A stretch of 64,000 nt of DNA from Solibacteraceae bacterium (GCA_021324015.1 JAJPJX010000129.1:1-64000); one strand, 5' to 3'. Shown: positions 45,903-55,035, counted from the first letter of the stretch. Notes: generated by a model not told the origin, from the letters alone. Program-made: numbers and translations.

Positions 45903-48044
45903 CTACCTCGCGTGCACTTGATTTACGGAGAACTGCGCATCCGATCCGTGGCATACTTCGCAGCTCTCGCCCAACTGTTGCGTGGTCTGGGCCAGGGCAT
46001 GGGAAGCGGCAGCGGTACTGACATGGCAGCCGATGCAAGCGTTGGTGGTCGGGCCTACCGGGTTCAACAACCCCTGCGGGCTGGTCACCTGGTTCAGTCC
46101 GGGCTGCAGCGGCAACTGCTCGGAGCCGTTCACGTGGCACATGCTGCAATTGCGCCGGTCGCCGGGCTGGCCGGTGGGGCTGAAGGCGGGGTAGCGGACT
46201 TCGGTGAAGTCGTTCACGCTGCCGCCGAAGCCGATCACCGTGAAGGAGCCGCCATCCTCCAGCATTTGCTCTCCGGTGTGGATGCGGTGAATCATATACG
46301 CGAAATCCACGGATTGCGGGGGCATGGCCCTCTGCGCGGGATCCGTGGCGGTCGGGCGCCGGGCTTTGTCCGTTTCGCTGGCGTTGTGGCAAAGCACGCA
46401 CATCTCGATCTGGTTACGATTCTCGCCGTGCAGCGACAGGAACGCGTGGCACTTGTTGCAGTTGTTGACGTCTACTACCTTGCGCCGCGGCGTTACGGGA
46501 GTGCCGTCCACCGAGAAGTAGGAAACCTTGTTGATGGCCCCGTACTCGGTGCTCATCTGTTTGGTGGTACCAGGCAGCAGCGTCAGGCCGCGCCGGGCTT
46601 CAATGCCGATGGCGAAGGTGCCTTTGGCATCGGCCGGGATGGCGTGCTGGAAGGTGTAGGTGCAGGTCCCGTCCGAACTGCACTGCCCGGTCTTGGTGGG
46701 ATCTTCGGAGACATAGCCGCCGGTGGTTACGTCGCTGCCGAAGTTGGTGTAGCCGTAATCCTTGGTCGGGCCGGCCAGCACCAGCGCCACCCGGTTGGGC
46801 GTGGTGGTCATGCTGCCCAGCGGGATGCCCGCGCCGCTGTTGTCGCGCAGGGTGAAGGTGACGGTCGGCTTGTTGCCGGCGGTGCCGTTATCCACTTTGA
46901 CGATATCGACATTCACGCCCGGACGGGTGGCGGACTGCTCCGGAATGGTGTGCGCGCCCTTGATGGAGGCGTCAAACTCCAACTCGCCCTGCGGGATGTG
47001 GCAATTGGCGCACTGGTCGTCGCTGATTTGCGGCAGGTTCACGTGGTTCTCGCCAGTGGCGAAGTTCACGTTGTCGTGACAGGCGCCGCAGGCCGCCCGG
47101 CTGGGCTTGTTGAGATAGTTCGCCGCCTGCGTGCTGGCTCCCTGCACGTGGCAGACTTCGCAGCGCCGCACATCGGCCGGAAAGACTACCGTGGACCAGT
47201 CGCTGACCGATTGCTGGAACCCGATAATCTGGTACTTGCCGCCGGCCTGTACGCTGGGTAGAGAGGAGCCGGCGTGGATCTTGTGGATCATGACGGGAAA
47301 ATTCACCGTGTTGCCGGTATCCGGGTCGGTGGTCTGCGGGGTATGGCACAGGATGCAGAGTTCCACGCTGCGCCGCGAGCCGCCATGGAAAGCCAGTTGA
47401 TCGTGGCAGGCGTTGCAGGCCGGAGTCCGGACCACGTCGCGCACCTGAGTGACCGCCGCGCCGTTGGGCACGAAGGTCAGCACGTCATCGTCATACTGGA
47501 TGCCCATATCGAATTCGCTGAGGTCGCGCGATCCATACACCCCGATGCTATGGGTGGCGCTGGCGTCGAAGCCACTGGGCGCCTTGGTCTTGAAGGTGTA
47601 GGTGTAAACGCCGTCGGCCGTTTTGGTGAAGCTGCCGCCGGAGTCGGCGCCCGCCTGCACGGCCGTGACATTCGTGATGGGGCTGGTCTGCGTGCGCGTG
47701 GTGTAGGCCGTGTACTGCGTCTGCCCTTTAGGAATCGTGGCGGCGATGAAACTCACCGACACCGCGCCGGGTGTGGTGATTCCATCCTTGTCCAAAGGCA
47801 ACCCTTTGGGATCCGTCAACTTCACCGAGGCGGTGATGGTGCCGTCCGCCGCGATGGCGGCGGATTGCAACTTAATCATCAGGCCCGGCCGCACGAAGTT
47901 GACCGTGTTGGGATCGGCGTAGTACGCCTTGTCGTGAACCGTGAAAGCAGGCTTGGGAGCACTGACCAGCGCGACGGATCCGACCAGCACCGTCACCGCC
48001 AATGCCCACCGAGCAACTGCGAAAACCGAAGATGGCATCCGCAT
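45903..48044 (-). CDS. OmcA/MtrC-family decaheme outer-membrane cytochrome
   Basis: About 713 residues; start taken at the ATG at 48044 (48038 also possible). The N-terminal signal peptide ends near A-L-V-S-A. Four-domain layout as in MtrC/OmcA: beta domain, five CxxCH (CNACH, CILCH, CEVCH, CGACH, CANCH; ~209-345), second beta domain, five more (CNKCH, CVLCH, CSMCH, CIGCH, CEVCH; ~528-700). The repeated I-H-x-I-H-x-G signatures before the third heme of each half (M-I-H-K-I-H-A-G and M-I-H-R-I-H-T-G) are typical. Unlike the Shewanella proteins it has no lipobox cysteine. It should be the cell-surface terminal reductase for minerals or other extracellular acceptors, and is the first gene of the operon. 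Confidence 0.9.
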   Translation of the reverse strand: MRMPSSVFAVARWALAVTVLVGSVALVSAPKPAFTVHDKAYYADPNTVNFVRPGLMIKLQSAAIAADGTITASVKLTDPKGLPLDKDGITTPGAVSVSFIAATIPKGQTQYTAYTTRTQTSPITNVTAVQAGADSGGSFTKTADGVYTYTFKTKAPSGFDASATHSIGVYGSRDLSEFDMGIQYDDDVLTFVPNGAAVTQVRDVVRTPACNACHDQLAFHGGSRRSVELCILCHTPQTTDPDTGNTVNFPVMIHKIHAGSSLPSVQAGGKYQIIGFQQSVSDWSTVVFPADVRRCEVCHVQGASTQAANYLNKPSRAACGACHDNVNFATGENHVNLPQISDDQCANCHIPQGELEFDASIKGAHTIPEQSATRPGVNVDIVKVDNGTAGNKPTVTFTLRDNSGAGIPLGSMTTTPNRVALVLAGPTKDYGYTNFGSDVTTGGYVSEDPTKTGQCSSDGTCTYTFQHAIPADAKGTFAIGIEARRGLTLLPGTTKQMSTEYGAINKVSYFSVDGTPVTPRRKVVDVNNCNKCHAFLSLHGENRNQIEMCVLCHNASETDKARRPTATDPAQRAMPPQSVDFAYMIHRIHTGEQMLEDGGSFTVIGFGGSVNDFTEVRYPAFSPTGQPGDRRNCSMCHVNGSEQLPLQPGLNQVTSPQGLLNPVGPTTNACIGCHVSTAAASHALAQTTQQLGESCEVCHGSDAQFSVNQVHAR

Positions 48045-48279
48045 AACCTTTTCTTCTCCAATGTTGCCAGTCATCCCCACCCAGGCGCCAGCGAGAACCT
48101 CCTCGCCCGTCCGAGTGTCCTGCCACTATCCGAGCCAAGGCTAGTAGCATTCATTGGCCCAAAATCAGCGTCGGATTTCGAGCTTTGTCAACGCCTTTGT
48201 TATCAATATGCTGAGAAATTCATCAGTCATGTAGGGAAATTCTACACCAGTGGGGGATTGGGTGAAATAGCGGAGGAGT

Positions 48280-49029
48280 ATGGGTGAAAGCCCACTGATG
48301 CATCTCACGCCGGGCGACCTGGCGCCGCTGGCGGCGGTCTTGGCGGTGGCCACGGCTGCCTACGTGTGGCGGGAGCGGCGGCGCAGACGCACTCTGGTGC
48401 GGCCAGCGTATCCCGACATCGAAGTGGCGCAGGTCTGGGAAAACTGGCTCGCCGGCATCCGGGAAACTCCTGATCTGGTGCTGGCTCCACCGGGGACCGA
48501 TGACCTCGCGGAGCCTCTGGGGCCGCGGGCCCTGGCCGGGCTGGTGGAGACCGGGTGCCGTTGTGCGAGCGCCGAACATCCCCGGATCGCGTTGCGACAG
48601 GCGATTCTCGAAGCGGCCACCCTGGGCTTACACCTGGAAGTTCTGCTGGAGGCGGACGAGACGGAGCGCCGGTCGCTGCTCAAAGGCTACCAGGAAGGCA
48701 TGGAGCCCTGGCTGCGGGAGTCCTTCACCCTGGCCACCGTGCACTGGCTAGTCTTGCGGCAATACGGGCAGTGGAAGTACGACGATGCCGCTCCGGACGA
48801 CTGGTTCCACCGCTTCTTCCGCGTTGCACGCCCGTATATTCGGGAGAAGATGCGGGTGGCGCGGGAGTACCTGCTGGAGGGCGGCACAGGTTCCCCGCGG
48901 CTGATCGAGATCTACGACCAGTTGCTAACCGAACTGGCAGACCTCTCCCTACGGGCCGCTCCCAAGCGCCGGTTCGCGCGCCCCGATTTGCCCTTGGACG
49001 CGCGCCGCCTGGAAGAAGATCCGGGCTGA
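48280..49029 (+). CDS. Membrane-anchored protein of unknown function
   Basis: A 249-residue protein, not recognised. It has one N-terminal hydrophobic helix (L-A-P-L-A-A-V-L-A-V-A-T-A-A-Y-V-W) followed directly by a strongly basic stretch (R-E-R-R-R-R-R-T), so it is probably anchored with the rest in the cytoplasm. The remainder is mostly helical and charged, with Trp/Phe-rich W-K-Y-D-D-A-A-P-D-D-W-F-H-R-F-F near residue 165, and no known catalytic motif. GGAGG lies just upstream of the ATG at 48280. It is divergent from the cytochrome operon with 235 bp between, so a functional tie is possible but unproven. Confidence 0.6.
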   Translation: MGESPLMHLTPGDLAPLAAVLAVATAAYVWRERRRRRTLVRPAYPDIEVAQVWENWLAGIRETPDLVLAPPGTDDLAEPLGPRALAGLVETGCRCASAEHPRIALRQAILEAATLGLHLEVLLEADETERRSLLKGYQEGMEPWLRESFTLATVHWLVLRQYGQWKYDDAAPDDWFHRFFRVARPYIREKMRVAREYLLEGGTGSPRLIEIYDQLLTELADLSLRAAPKRRFARPDLPLDARRLEEDPG

Positions 49030-49033
49030 AAAC

Positions 49034-49255
49034 CTAGCGGAACTGGCGGCGCTGCTTGGAACGCTTCTTGCCCCGGCGCGCGGGTTCCTGCCGGGTGGTG
49101 GTTTCCAGAGGTTGCGGGCGCCTCCTGCGCGCCTCCCGGTCTCCGTCGTTCCACTCGGCCACGAAGCTTTGATGAGGGCCTTCGTGGTTCAGATAGCGGA
49201 TGCAGCGGCGGGCCTCGTCATCGGGCTGTCGAGCATTACACAGTTGGTGACTCAA
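49034..49255 (-). CDS. Small basic protein with Cys/His motif, unknown function
   Basis: A 73-residue protein. The first half has C-x(11)-C followed by H-E-G-P-H-Q-S-F-V-A-E-W; this C...C...H-x-G-x-H pattern recurs in small bacterial proteins and could bind a metal ion. The second half is very rich in arginine and lysine (R-R-R-R-P, K-K-R-S-K-Q-R-R), suggesting nucleic-acid binding. It converges with the 249-residue gene, 4 bp apart. The coding call rests on the motif and position only. Confidence 0.45.
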   Translation of the reverse strand: MSHQLCNARQPDDEARRCIRYLNHEGPHQSFVAEWNDGDREARRRRPQPLETTTRQEPARRGKKRSKQRRQFR

Positions 49256-49426
49256 AGGAATCTCACTGGCGATTTGAGCTGTTTCGTAGCCAACGGCCGG
49301 CAGGACCCCCGCGATCAGGTGCCTGCCATCACATTTTTACCACACTATGGCGTCTTCTTGGGCCGTCCCGTTCGCGGGGTCGCCTGCCGCCGGGCCCGTA
49401 AACGAGAGATATTAAGGTCTGAATAT

Positions 49427-49456
49427 TTGACACGCCGCTGCGCTTTTCCACATAAT
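49427..49456 (+). promoter_or_regulatory. Sigma-70 promoter that decides the start of the enolase-superfamily gene
   Basis: TTGACA (49427-49432), an 18-bp spacer and CATAAT (49451-49456) match the consensus at 6/6 and 5/6. The first in-frame ATG (49455) lies inside this -10 hexamer, so transcription would begin near 49463 and translation at the ATG at 49479. Confidence 0.6.
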
Positions 49457-49478
49457 GAAGGCCATCCGGATCTCATAC

Positions 49479-50834
49479 ATGAAATCTTCACCGACTTTCC
49501 TTTCCAGCCGGCGCTCGTTTCTGGGCGCGGCTGGCGGTGCGGCAGCGGCCGCATTTTGGGCGGACGCCACGCTGGAGCGGGGGCTGGCTTACGTCCGCAC
49601 GGACTCCCGTCCCTCCGACCTGAAGATCACCGACCTGCGGATTGCCCTGGTGGGGCGCTCGCCCATGGCCTGCCCCATCCTGCGCATCGACACCAACCAG
49701 GGGATCTCCGGATTAGGTGAGGTACGCGACGGAGCCAGCAAGACCTACGCCCTTTTGCTTAAGAGCCGCCTGCTGGGGGAAAATCCCTGCAACATCGACC
49801 GGATTTTCCGGAAAATCAAACAATTCGGCTTTCACGGACGGCAAGGCGGGGGAGTCTCCGGGGTGGAAATGGCGCTCTGGGACCTGGCCGGCCAGGCCTA
49901 CCAGGTGCCGGTCTATCAGATGCTGGGCGGCCGGTTCCGCGACAAGATCCGCATTTACGCCGACACGGCCGAATCCCACGACCCCAAGGTCTACGGCGAG
50001 CGCATGAAGAAGCGGGTGGAGCAGGGCTTCACCTTTCTGAAGATGGACCTGGGCATGGACCTGGTGGCGGGCCTCCCCGGGACCGTCTCCCGTCCGCTGG
50101 GCCTCTCCCCGCGCGAGGTCTGGACGGTGGAGCACATGTTCACCGGGATGGAACTGACCGACAAGGGAATCGCCCTCATGTGCGACTACGTGGCCCAGAT
50201 CCGGGAGATCGTGGGCATGGACATCCCGCTGGCGGCGGACCACTTCGGTCACATCGGAGTGAACTCCTGCATCCGCTTGGGGAAGGGCCTGACCAAATAC
50301 AATATGGCCTGGCTGGAGGACATGATCCCCTGGCAGCGCACGGAATTGTTGAAAAAGATCACCGACGAGATCGACATCCCCACGGCAACCGGGGAAGACA
50401 TCTACCTGAAGGAGCCTTTTGTGGAACTGTGCCGGAACCATGCCGTGGACATCATCCAGCCGGATCTGGCCACCGCGGGCGGGATTCTGGAAACCAAGAA
50501 AATCGGCGATGCCGCGCAGGAATTCGGGGTGCCCATGGCCATGCATTTCGCCGGCACGCCGGTCTCCTGCATGGCCAACGTGCATTGCGCCGCCGCGACC
50601 GAGAACTTCCTCATCCTGGAGAACCACTCGGTGGACGTGCCCTGGTGGAGCGACTTGGTGGAAGGAGTGGAGAAGCCGATTATCCAGCGAGGCTTCATTC
50701 CGGTGCCCGAAAAACCCGGCCTGGGCATCACTCTCAATGAAGAGGCGGTGAAACAGCACCTGGCCGAGCCCGGGTATTTCGAGCCCACGCCCGAGTGGGA
50801 CAAAGAACGCTCGCAGGACCGCCTGTGGAGTTAG
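49479..50834 (+). CDS. Tat-exported enolase-superfamily protein (mandelate racemase/muconate-lactonizing type)
   Basis: About 451 residues. A twin-arginine signal (S-S-R-R-S-F-L-G-A-A-G-G-A-A-A-A) opens the protein. An enolase-type capping domain and a TIM barrel follow, with F-L-K-M-D-L in strand 2, metal ligands in A-A-D-H-F-G (Asp), W-L-E-D-M (Glu) and T-G-E-D-I-Y (Glu/Asp), and a histidine in A-M-H-F-A-G that could be the general base. The K-x-D variant of the usual K-x-K motif suggests a dehydratase subgroup rather than muconate-lactonizing enzymes. Substrate unknown, probably a sugar acid acted on in the periplasm. The start is fixed by the promoter. Confidence 0.85.
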   Translation: MKSSPTFLSSRRSFLGAAGGAAAAAFWADATLERGLAYVRTDSRPSDLKITDLRIALVGRSPMACPILRIDTNQGISGLGEVRDGASKTYALLLKSRLLGENPCNIDRIFRKIKQFGFHGRQGGGVSGVEMALWDLAGQAYQVPVYQMLGGRFRDKIRIYADTAESHDPKVYGERMKKRVEQGFTFLKMDLGMDLVAGLPGTVSRPLGLSPREVWTVEHMFTGMELTDKGIALMCDYVAQIREIVGMDIPLAADHFGHIGVNSCIRLGKGLTKYNMAWLEDMIPWQRTELLKKITDEIDIPTATGEDIYLKEPFVELCRNHAVDIIQPDLATAGGILETKKIGDAAQEFGVPMAMHFAGTPVSCMANVHCAAATENFLILENHSVDVPWWSDLVEGVEKPIIQRGFIPVPEKPGLGITLNEEAVKQHLAEPGYFEPTPEWDKERSQDRLWS

Positions 50835-50841
50835 GAACTCC

Positions 50842-51294
50842 TCACACGCGTCGCACCGTCACGCCGGCCTCGCTAAACAGCACCTCGACCATGCCGAAGT
50901 GCTGATTGTAGTAATCGCTGGAATAGGCCTGCATGCGCTCGGCGGAAATCACCACGGCGTTGATGCCGGCCTGCACGATGGCGCGGGCGCAATCCATGCA
51001 GGGCATGATCTCGACGTAGATGGTGCAGCCCTCGGTGGCCGTGCCGGCGCGCGCCGCATTGCAGATGGCGTTGCGCTCGGCGTGCTCGATCCAGAGGTAC
51101 TTGGTGGGGCGCTCCAGGCGTTCCGGTACCTGGTCGCGGATGCCCCGTGGAAACGAGTTGTAGCCCGTGGAGCGGATCTCGTGCGAAGGCCCCACAATCA
51201 CACAGCCCACCTGCGTGTTGGGGTCCTTGCTGCGCGAAGCGACCACTTTGCAGACGTTGAGGTAGTACTCATCCCAGCCAGGAATCTGTCTCAT
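50842..51294 (-). CDS. dCMP deaminase family protein
   Basis: A 150-residue zinc-dependent deaminase, start at the ATG at 51294. Zinc ligands are seen in E-H-A-E-R-N-A-I (H-A-E with the catalytic glutamate) and in M-P-C-M-D-C-A. The opening M-R-Q-I-P-G-W-D-E-Y-Y and the N-T-Q-V-G-C-V-I-V strand fit deoxycytidylate deaminase (ComEB/DCTD-like), which makes dUMP for thymidylate synthesis. The first 11 codons and the upstream region are duplicated in front of the second receptor gene at 55036-55277. The stop faces that of the enolase-superfamily gene 7 bp away. Confidence 0.85.
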   Translation of the reverse strand: MRQIPGWDEYYLNVCKVVASRSKDPNTQVGCVIVGPSHEIRSTGYNSFPRGIRDQVPERLERPTKYLWIEHAERNAICNAARAGTATEGCTIYVEIMPCMDCARAIVQAGINAVVISAERMQAYSSDYYNQHFGMVEVLFSEAGVTVRRV

Positions 51295-51503
51295 TTCAGG
51301 CGAGTTACATCTTACCACGCGAATCTTTTTCAGAGTTACAGATCTCAATAGTCTTGACACTGATATCTGCCCCGGCATACAATTTGCCTGAACATCCGTC
51401 CGGTATGCCGGCCATCGCGGGGTGTGTCCGGCGCCGGACACGTAACGAGGATTTCAGTGGGTCTTTAGCTGGTTGGCACCAGGCCCAACCAGAAGGGTGA
51501 AAC
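51262..51503. repeat. Direct repeat, copy 1: deaminase 5' end plus receptor leader
   Basis: This stretch and 55036-55277 are clearly related throughout: the 5' end of the deaminase gene, the GGCGAGTTA segment, the TTGACACTGAT promoter and the CAGTGGGTCTTTAGCTGG leader element (51455-51472 and 55228-55245). It marks one boundary of the unit duplicated with the receptor gene. Confidence 0.75.
51354..51383 (+). promoter_or_regulatory. Promoter of TonB-dependent receptor copy 1
   Basis: TTGACA (51354-51359), 18-bp spacer, TACAAT (51378-51383). Near-consensus. It predicts a leader of about 110 nt before the ATG at 51504. Confidence 0.65.
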
Positions 51504-54500
51504 ATGAAACGGAGATTTATCTGGCTGGCGCTGCTCGGCCTGATGGCGGGGAGTGCTGCGGCACAGGAGTATCGCGGCAGGGTACAAGGGATTGTGACGG
51601 ATCCCAGTCAGGCGGCCGTAGTAGGCGCCAAAGTAGCGCTGAGAAACATGGAGACCGGTGTGGAGAACACCAGGGAAACCGATTCCACCGGCCATTACCT
51701 GTTTGATTTCGTGCAGCCTGGAACCTACAGCGTGGCGGTCGAGCACTCCGGGTTCCAGAGGTTTTTGCAGGAGAATATCACCGTGCTGACGCGCGGTGAC
51801 GTCACGGTGAACGCCATGCTTACGGTGGGCGCCGTGGCGGAGACGGTGAATGTCACCGAAGAAGTCGCCCAGGTGCAGTTCAACACCTCGACGATGACCA
51901 CCACCGTGCAGGGTTCGATGCTCAAGGACCTGCCGGTGCTGGCACGGAATCCCTTCACGCTGGCGATGCTCAATCCCGCAGTGGTGAACCAGTATTGGGA
52001 CGTGGCGCATCGCAACCCGTTCTACATGTGGTCCAACGGCGGCATGGACATCGGCGGCCCGACGGGCGGCAAGAACGACCAGGAGCTGGACGGCACCACG
52101 CTGAACATCTCGGCGCGGGGTTCCTACAATGCCCCCATGGATGCGGTGCAGGAAGTGGCCGTGCAGCAAAACGCCATGGACGCGGAGTTCGGCTTCAGCG
52201 CGGGCGGCACGCTCAACCTGTCGATGAAGTCGGGCACCAACGACTTCCACGGCACGGCGTACTATTTCGGGCGCAACCCGGCCATGAACGCGCTGGCCAA
52301 TCGCATCACCCGGGACGAGAACATTATCAAGCAGAACATCTGGGGCGGCACCTTCGGGAACCCGATTCGGAAGAACAAGCTGTTTAACTTCTTTGCGTAC
52401 GAACAGTGGCGGTCCACGCAGCCCTCGAGCAATGTCTCGACGGTGCCGACGGCGGCGCAGCGCAACGGCGACTTCTCTCAGACCCTGACACCTTCCGGAG
52501 CGCTGCGCCCGATCTACGATCCGTTCAGCACGAAGTTCGACGCCGCGACCTCCACGGTGACGCGCACTCCTTTCCCCGGCAACATCATCCCGCAAAACCG
52601 GATGGACGCCGCGGGAAAGAAGGCGCTGGCTGACTTGTGGATGCCCAACCGGGCGGGCGACGACCTCTCGGGCATCAACAATTTCAAGAAAGCGTACGCC
52701 TGGTGGCTGCATTATTGGAACATCTCCGACCGGGTGGACTACAACGTCAGCGACAAGTGGAGGATGTTCTTCCGCTTCAGCAAGTTCGAGACGCGCCTGG
52801 ACAACCCCAACTGGGGTAACACGATCGCGGTGCCCTCGGATAACGGGGGCCTGATGGACGCGCTGAACGCGGCCGCGGACGTGCTTTACATGCCCAATCC
52901 CACCACCACCGTCAACTTACGCCTGGGGGTGACCTACGACGAAGACGATTACGATTCCGGCTGGGCTAAGGTGCCGGAGAGCGTGTGGGCGGGGTTTTTC
53001 CCCAGCGGTTGGTACAAGCCCGCGCTAGCCGCATTGCCGGGGATCTATTACCCGAACTTCAACTTCAGCGGGAATGGCAGCGCGTACACCGGGTTCGGAA
53101 GTTGGTGGCTGGTGCGCGGACGGTCGTACAATCCCACCGTCAACGTCACGCACGATCGCGGCATCCACCACATGAAGGCCGGCTGGCAATTGCGCTATTC
53201 GTACGACCAGAACGGGCAGCCTGGTCCCGGATACTTCTACATGAACTCTGTGGACACCGGCAGCACGTTCCTGGGCTACAACGCGGCGCAGAGCGGCGAT
53301 ATGTACGCCTCGGCGCTGCTGGGCGTGCTGAACAGCGGCACGGCCCGCATCTATCCCATGGTGGATATGCACCAGCAGCAGTGGGCGTACTATTTCCAGG
53401 ATGATATCCGGCTGACCCGCAACATCACTTTGAACCTGGGGTTGCGTTGGGAACGGGAAACTGCGCCGCTTTCGGAGACTCGCCAGTTGGTTCGCACGCT
53501 GGACCTGACCAACCCGATTCCAGAATTGCAGAACGTCACCATGCCTGCGCAGGTGACTTCCATCGCCAAGGTTCCGTACAAGTACAACGGCGCCTTGATT
53601 TACACCGACAACTCGAATCCGCGCATGTACGATGCCCCGTGGACGAACTTTCTGCCGCGCGCCGGCATCGCCATCCGCATCAACGACAAAACCGCGTTCC
53701 GGGCGGGCTACGCGCGCTATGCCGTCCAGTGGGTCACCGTGCACCCGGAGACCTGGGATCTTCCCAAGAACGGTTTCTCGCAGACCACGGATATGCTGGG
53801 ACCATTGCAGGGCACGCCCCGCACGCTGCTCAGCGACCCGTTCCCCTCCACCAATCCACTGCAACTGCCAACGGGAAACACCCTGGGGAGGTATACGGAC
53901 TTGGGCAACAGCATCACTTTCTGGGACGGCAACCAGATGAAGACGCCGCTGAATGACCGCATCAACTTCACCGTACAGCGGCAGGCGCCGCAGCGCATCT
54001 TCACGGAAGCCACCTTCTTCATGATGTTCGGGCACAACGTACAGGACCCGAGCATGTGGGGCGGCTCCAACTCTTACAACCTCAACCAGATGGACCCCAA
54101 TCTCGCTTACACCAATAAAGGGTTGGTGGACCAATCGGTACCGAACCCCTTCTATAACCTACTGCCGGCCAACAAGATGCCCGGCGTCCTGGGGAGACAG
54201 GAGACCGTCTCAGTGAGCCAGTTGCTGAAGCCTTATCCGCAGTATGGGAACTTGACCATACTCGGCTGGCCCGGCAAGAGCGATCACTACTACGCGCTCC
54301 AGATGAAAGCGGAGCGCCCCATGAGCAACGGCCTCACCTTCCTGACGGCGTACAACTACAGCCGGGAGACCCATGGCGAGTGGTTCAATGACCCGGATTA
54401 CTACGCCAACCGACTGACCATGCTGGACCGCATGCGGCCGCGGCACAATCTACGTCTCGCGGGTACCTGGGAACTGCCGTTCGGCAAAGGGCGGAAGTAC

Positions 54501-54944
54501 CTGACTAATGCGCATCCGATCGTGGATGCCGTCATCGGTGGGTGGGCCACCAGCCACATCTTGATGTGGCGCAATGGCAACCTGCTGAACTTCGGCGCCG
54601 CGCAGGTGAGCGGCGATCCGACCAAGAACGTTCCGTCCGGGCTGTACTTCAACCCGGCGGTGTTCTCCACGCTTCCGGCTTACACGCCACGCACCAACCC
54701 GTGGTACTACGATGGAACCCGCGGTCCGGGTTTCTGGCAGCTTGACTCGACGATCGTGAAGTACTTCAAGATCACCGAGCGGGTGAAGTTCGAACTGCGC
54801 ATGGAGTTCTATAACATGCCCAACGCGTTCATGCCCAGCGATCCGGATATGGGCGTCGGCAGCGGCACCATGGGACGCAGCACCTGGGTAGCGGGCGGCA
54901 ATTACGGCCGGGAAATTCAGTACACCGGCCGCATCCACTTCTAA
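51504..54944 (+). CDS. TonB-dependent receptor, Oar-like (tandem copy 1)
   Basis: An 1146-residue outer-membrane receptor. Signal peptide M-K-R-R-F-I-W-L-A-L-L-G-L-M-A-G-S-A-A-A-Q, then a carboxypeptidase-regulatory-like beta-sandwich (~22-110; G-x-V-x-D-P-S-Q-A-A-V-V-G-A-K-V, then F-V-Q-P-G-T-Y-S-V). A plug domain follows (~115-270; T-S-T-M-T-T-T-V-Q-G-S-M-L-K-D-L-P and G-G-T-L-N-L-S-M-K-S-G-T-N-D-F-H-G), then a long 22-strand-type barrel ending in the terminal phenylalanine (Y-T-G-R-I-H-F). Oar-like receptors take up large ligands such as oligosaccharides or proteins, using TonB energy. Substrate unknown. First of four paralogues in a row. Confidence 0.95.
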   Translation: MKRRFIWLALLGLMAGSAAAQEYRGRVQGIVTDPSQAAVVGAKVALRNMETGVENTRETDSTGHYLFDFVQPGTYSVAVEHSGFQRFLQENITVLTRGDVTVNAMLTVGAVAETVNVTEEVAQVQFNTSTMTTTVQGSMLKDLPVLARNPFTLAMLNPAVVNQYWDVAHRNPFYMWSNGGMDIGGPTGGKNDQELDGTTLNISARGSYNAPMDAVQEVAVQQNAMDAEFGFSAGGTLNLSMKSGTNDFHGTAYYFGRNPAMNALANRITRDENIIKQNIWGGTFGNPIRKNKLFNFFAYEQWRSTQPSSNVSTVPTAAQRNGDFSQTLTPSGALRPIYDPFSTKFDAATSTVTRTPFPGNIIPQNRMDAAGKKALADLWMPNRAGDDLSGINNFKKAYAWWLHYWNISDRVDYNVSDKWRMFFRFSKFETRLDNPNWGNTIAVPSDNGGLMDALNAAADVLYMPNPTTTVNLRLGVTYDEDDYDSGWAKVPESVWAGFFPSGWYKPALAALPGIYYPNFNFSGNGSAYTGFGSWWLVRGRSYNPTVNVTHDRGIHHMKAGWQLRYSYDQNGQPGPGYFYMNSVDTGSTFLGYNAAQSGDMYASALLGVLNSGTARIYPMVDMHQQQWAYYFQDDIRLTRNITLNLGLRWERETAPLSETRQLVRTLDLTNPIPELQNVTMPAQVTSIAKVPYKYNGALIYTDNSNPRMYDAPWTNFLPRAGIAIRINDKTAFRAGYARYAVQWVTVHPETWDLPKNGFSQTTDMLGPLQGTPRTLLSDPFPSTNPLQLPTGNTLGRYTDLGNSITFWDGNQMKTPLNDRINFTVQRQAPQRIFTEATFFMMFGHNVQDPSMWGGSNSYNLNQMDPNLAYTNKGLVDQSVPNPFYNLLPANKMPGVLGRQETVSVSQLLKPYPQYGNLTILGWPGKSDHYYALQMKAERPMSNGLTFLTAYNYSRETHGEWFNDPDYYANRLTMLDRMRPRHNLRLAGTWELPFGKGRKYLTNAHPIVDAVIGGWATSHILMWRNGNLLNFGAAQVSGDPTKNVPSGLYFNPAVFSTLPAYTPRTNPWYYDGTRGPGFWQLDSTIVKYFKITERVKFELRMEFYNMPNAFMPSDPDMGVGSGTMGRSTWVAGGNYGREIQYTGRIHF

Positions 54945-54971
54945 CCCTCTCTTACTTTGCAAAGCCCTCAA

Positions 54972-55002
54972 GGCCCGCCCCATCCCGGGGCGGGCCTTTT
55001 TT
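54972..55002 (+). terminator. Terminator after receptor copy 1
   Basis: A perfect 10-bp stem GGCCCGCCCC/GGGGCGGGCC with loop ATCCC is followed by six T. It sits 27 bp after the stop codon. Confidence 0.9.
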
Positions 55003-55035
55003 ATATCGACCGATTCAGATAATCGGCGTCGTCGA

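Noticed and set aside
48045-48279. Searched for a Crp-type GTGA-N6-TCAC site in front of the cytochrome operon
   Set aside because: No such palindrome is present. A TTGTCA and an ATCAA half-site occur but without a partner, so no operator is claimed.
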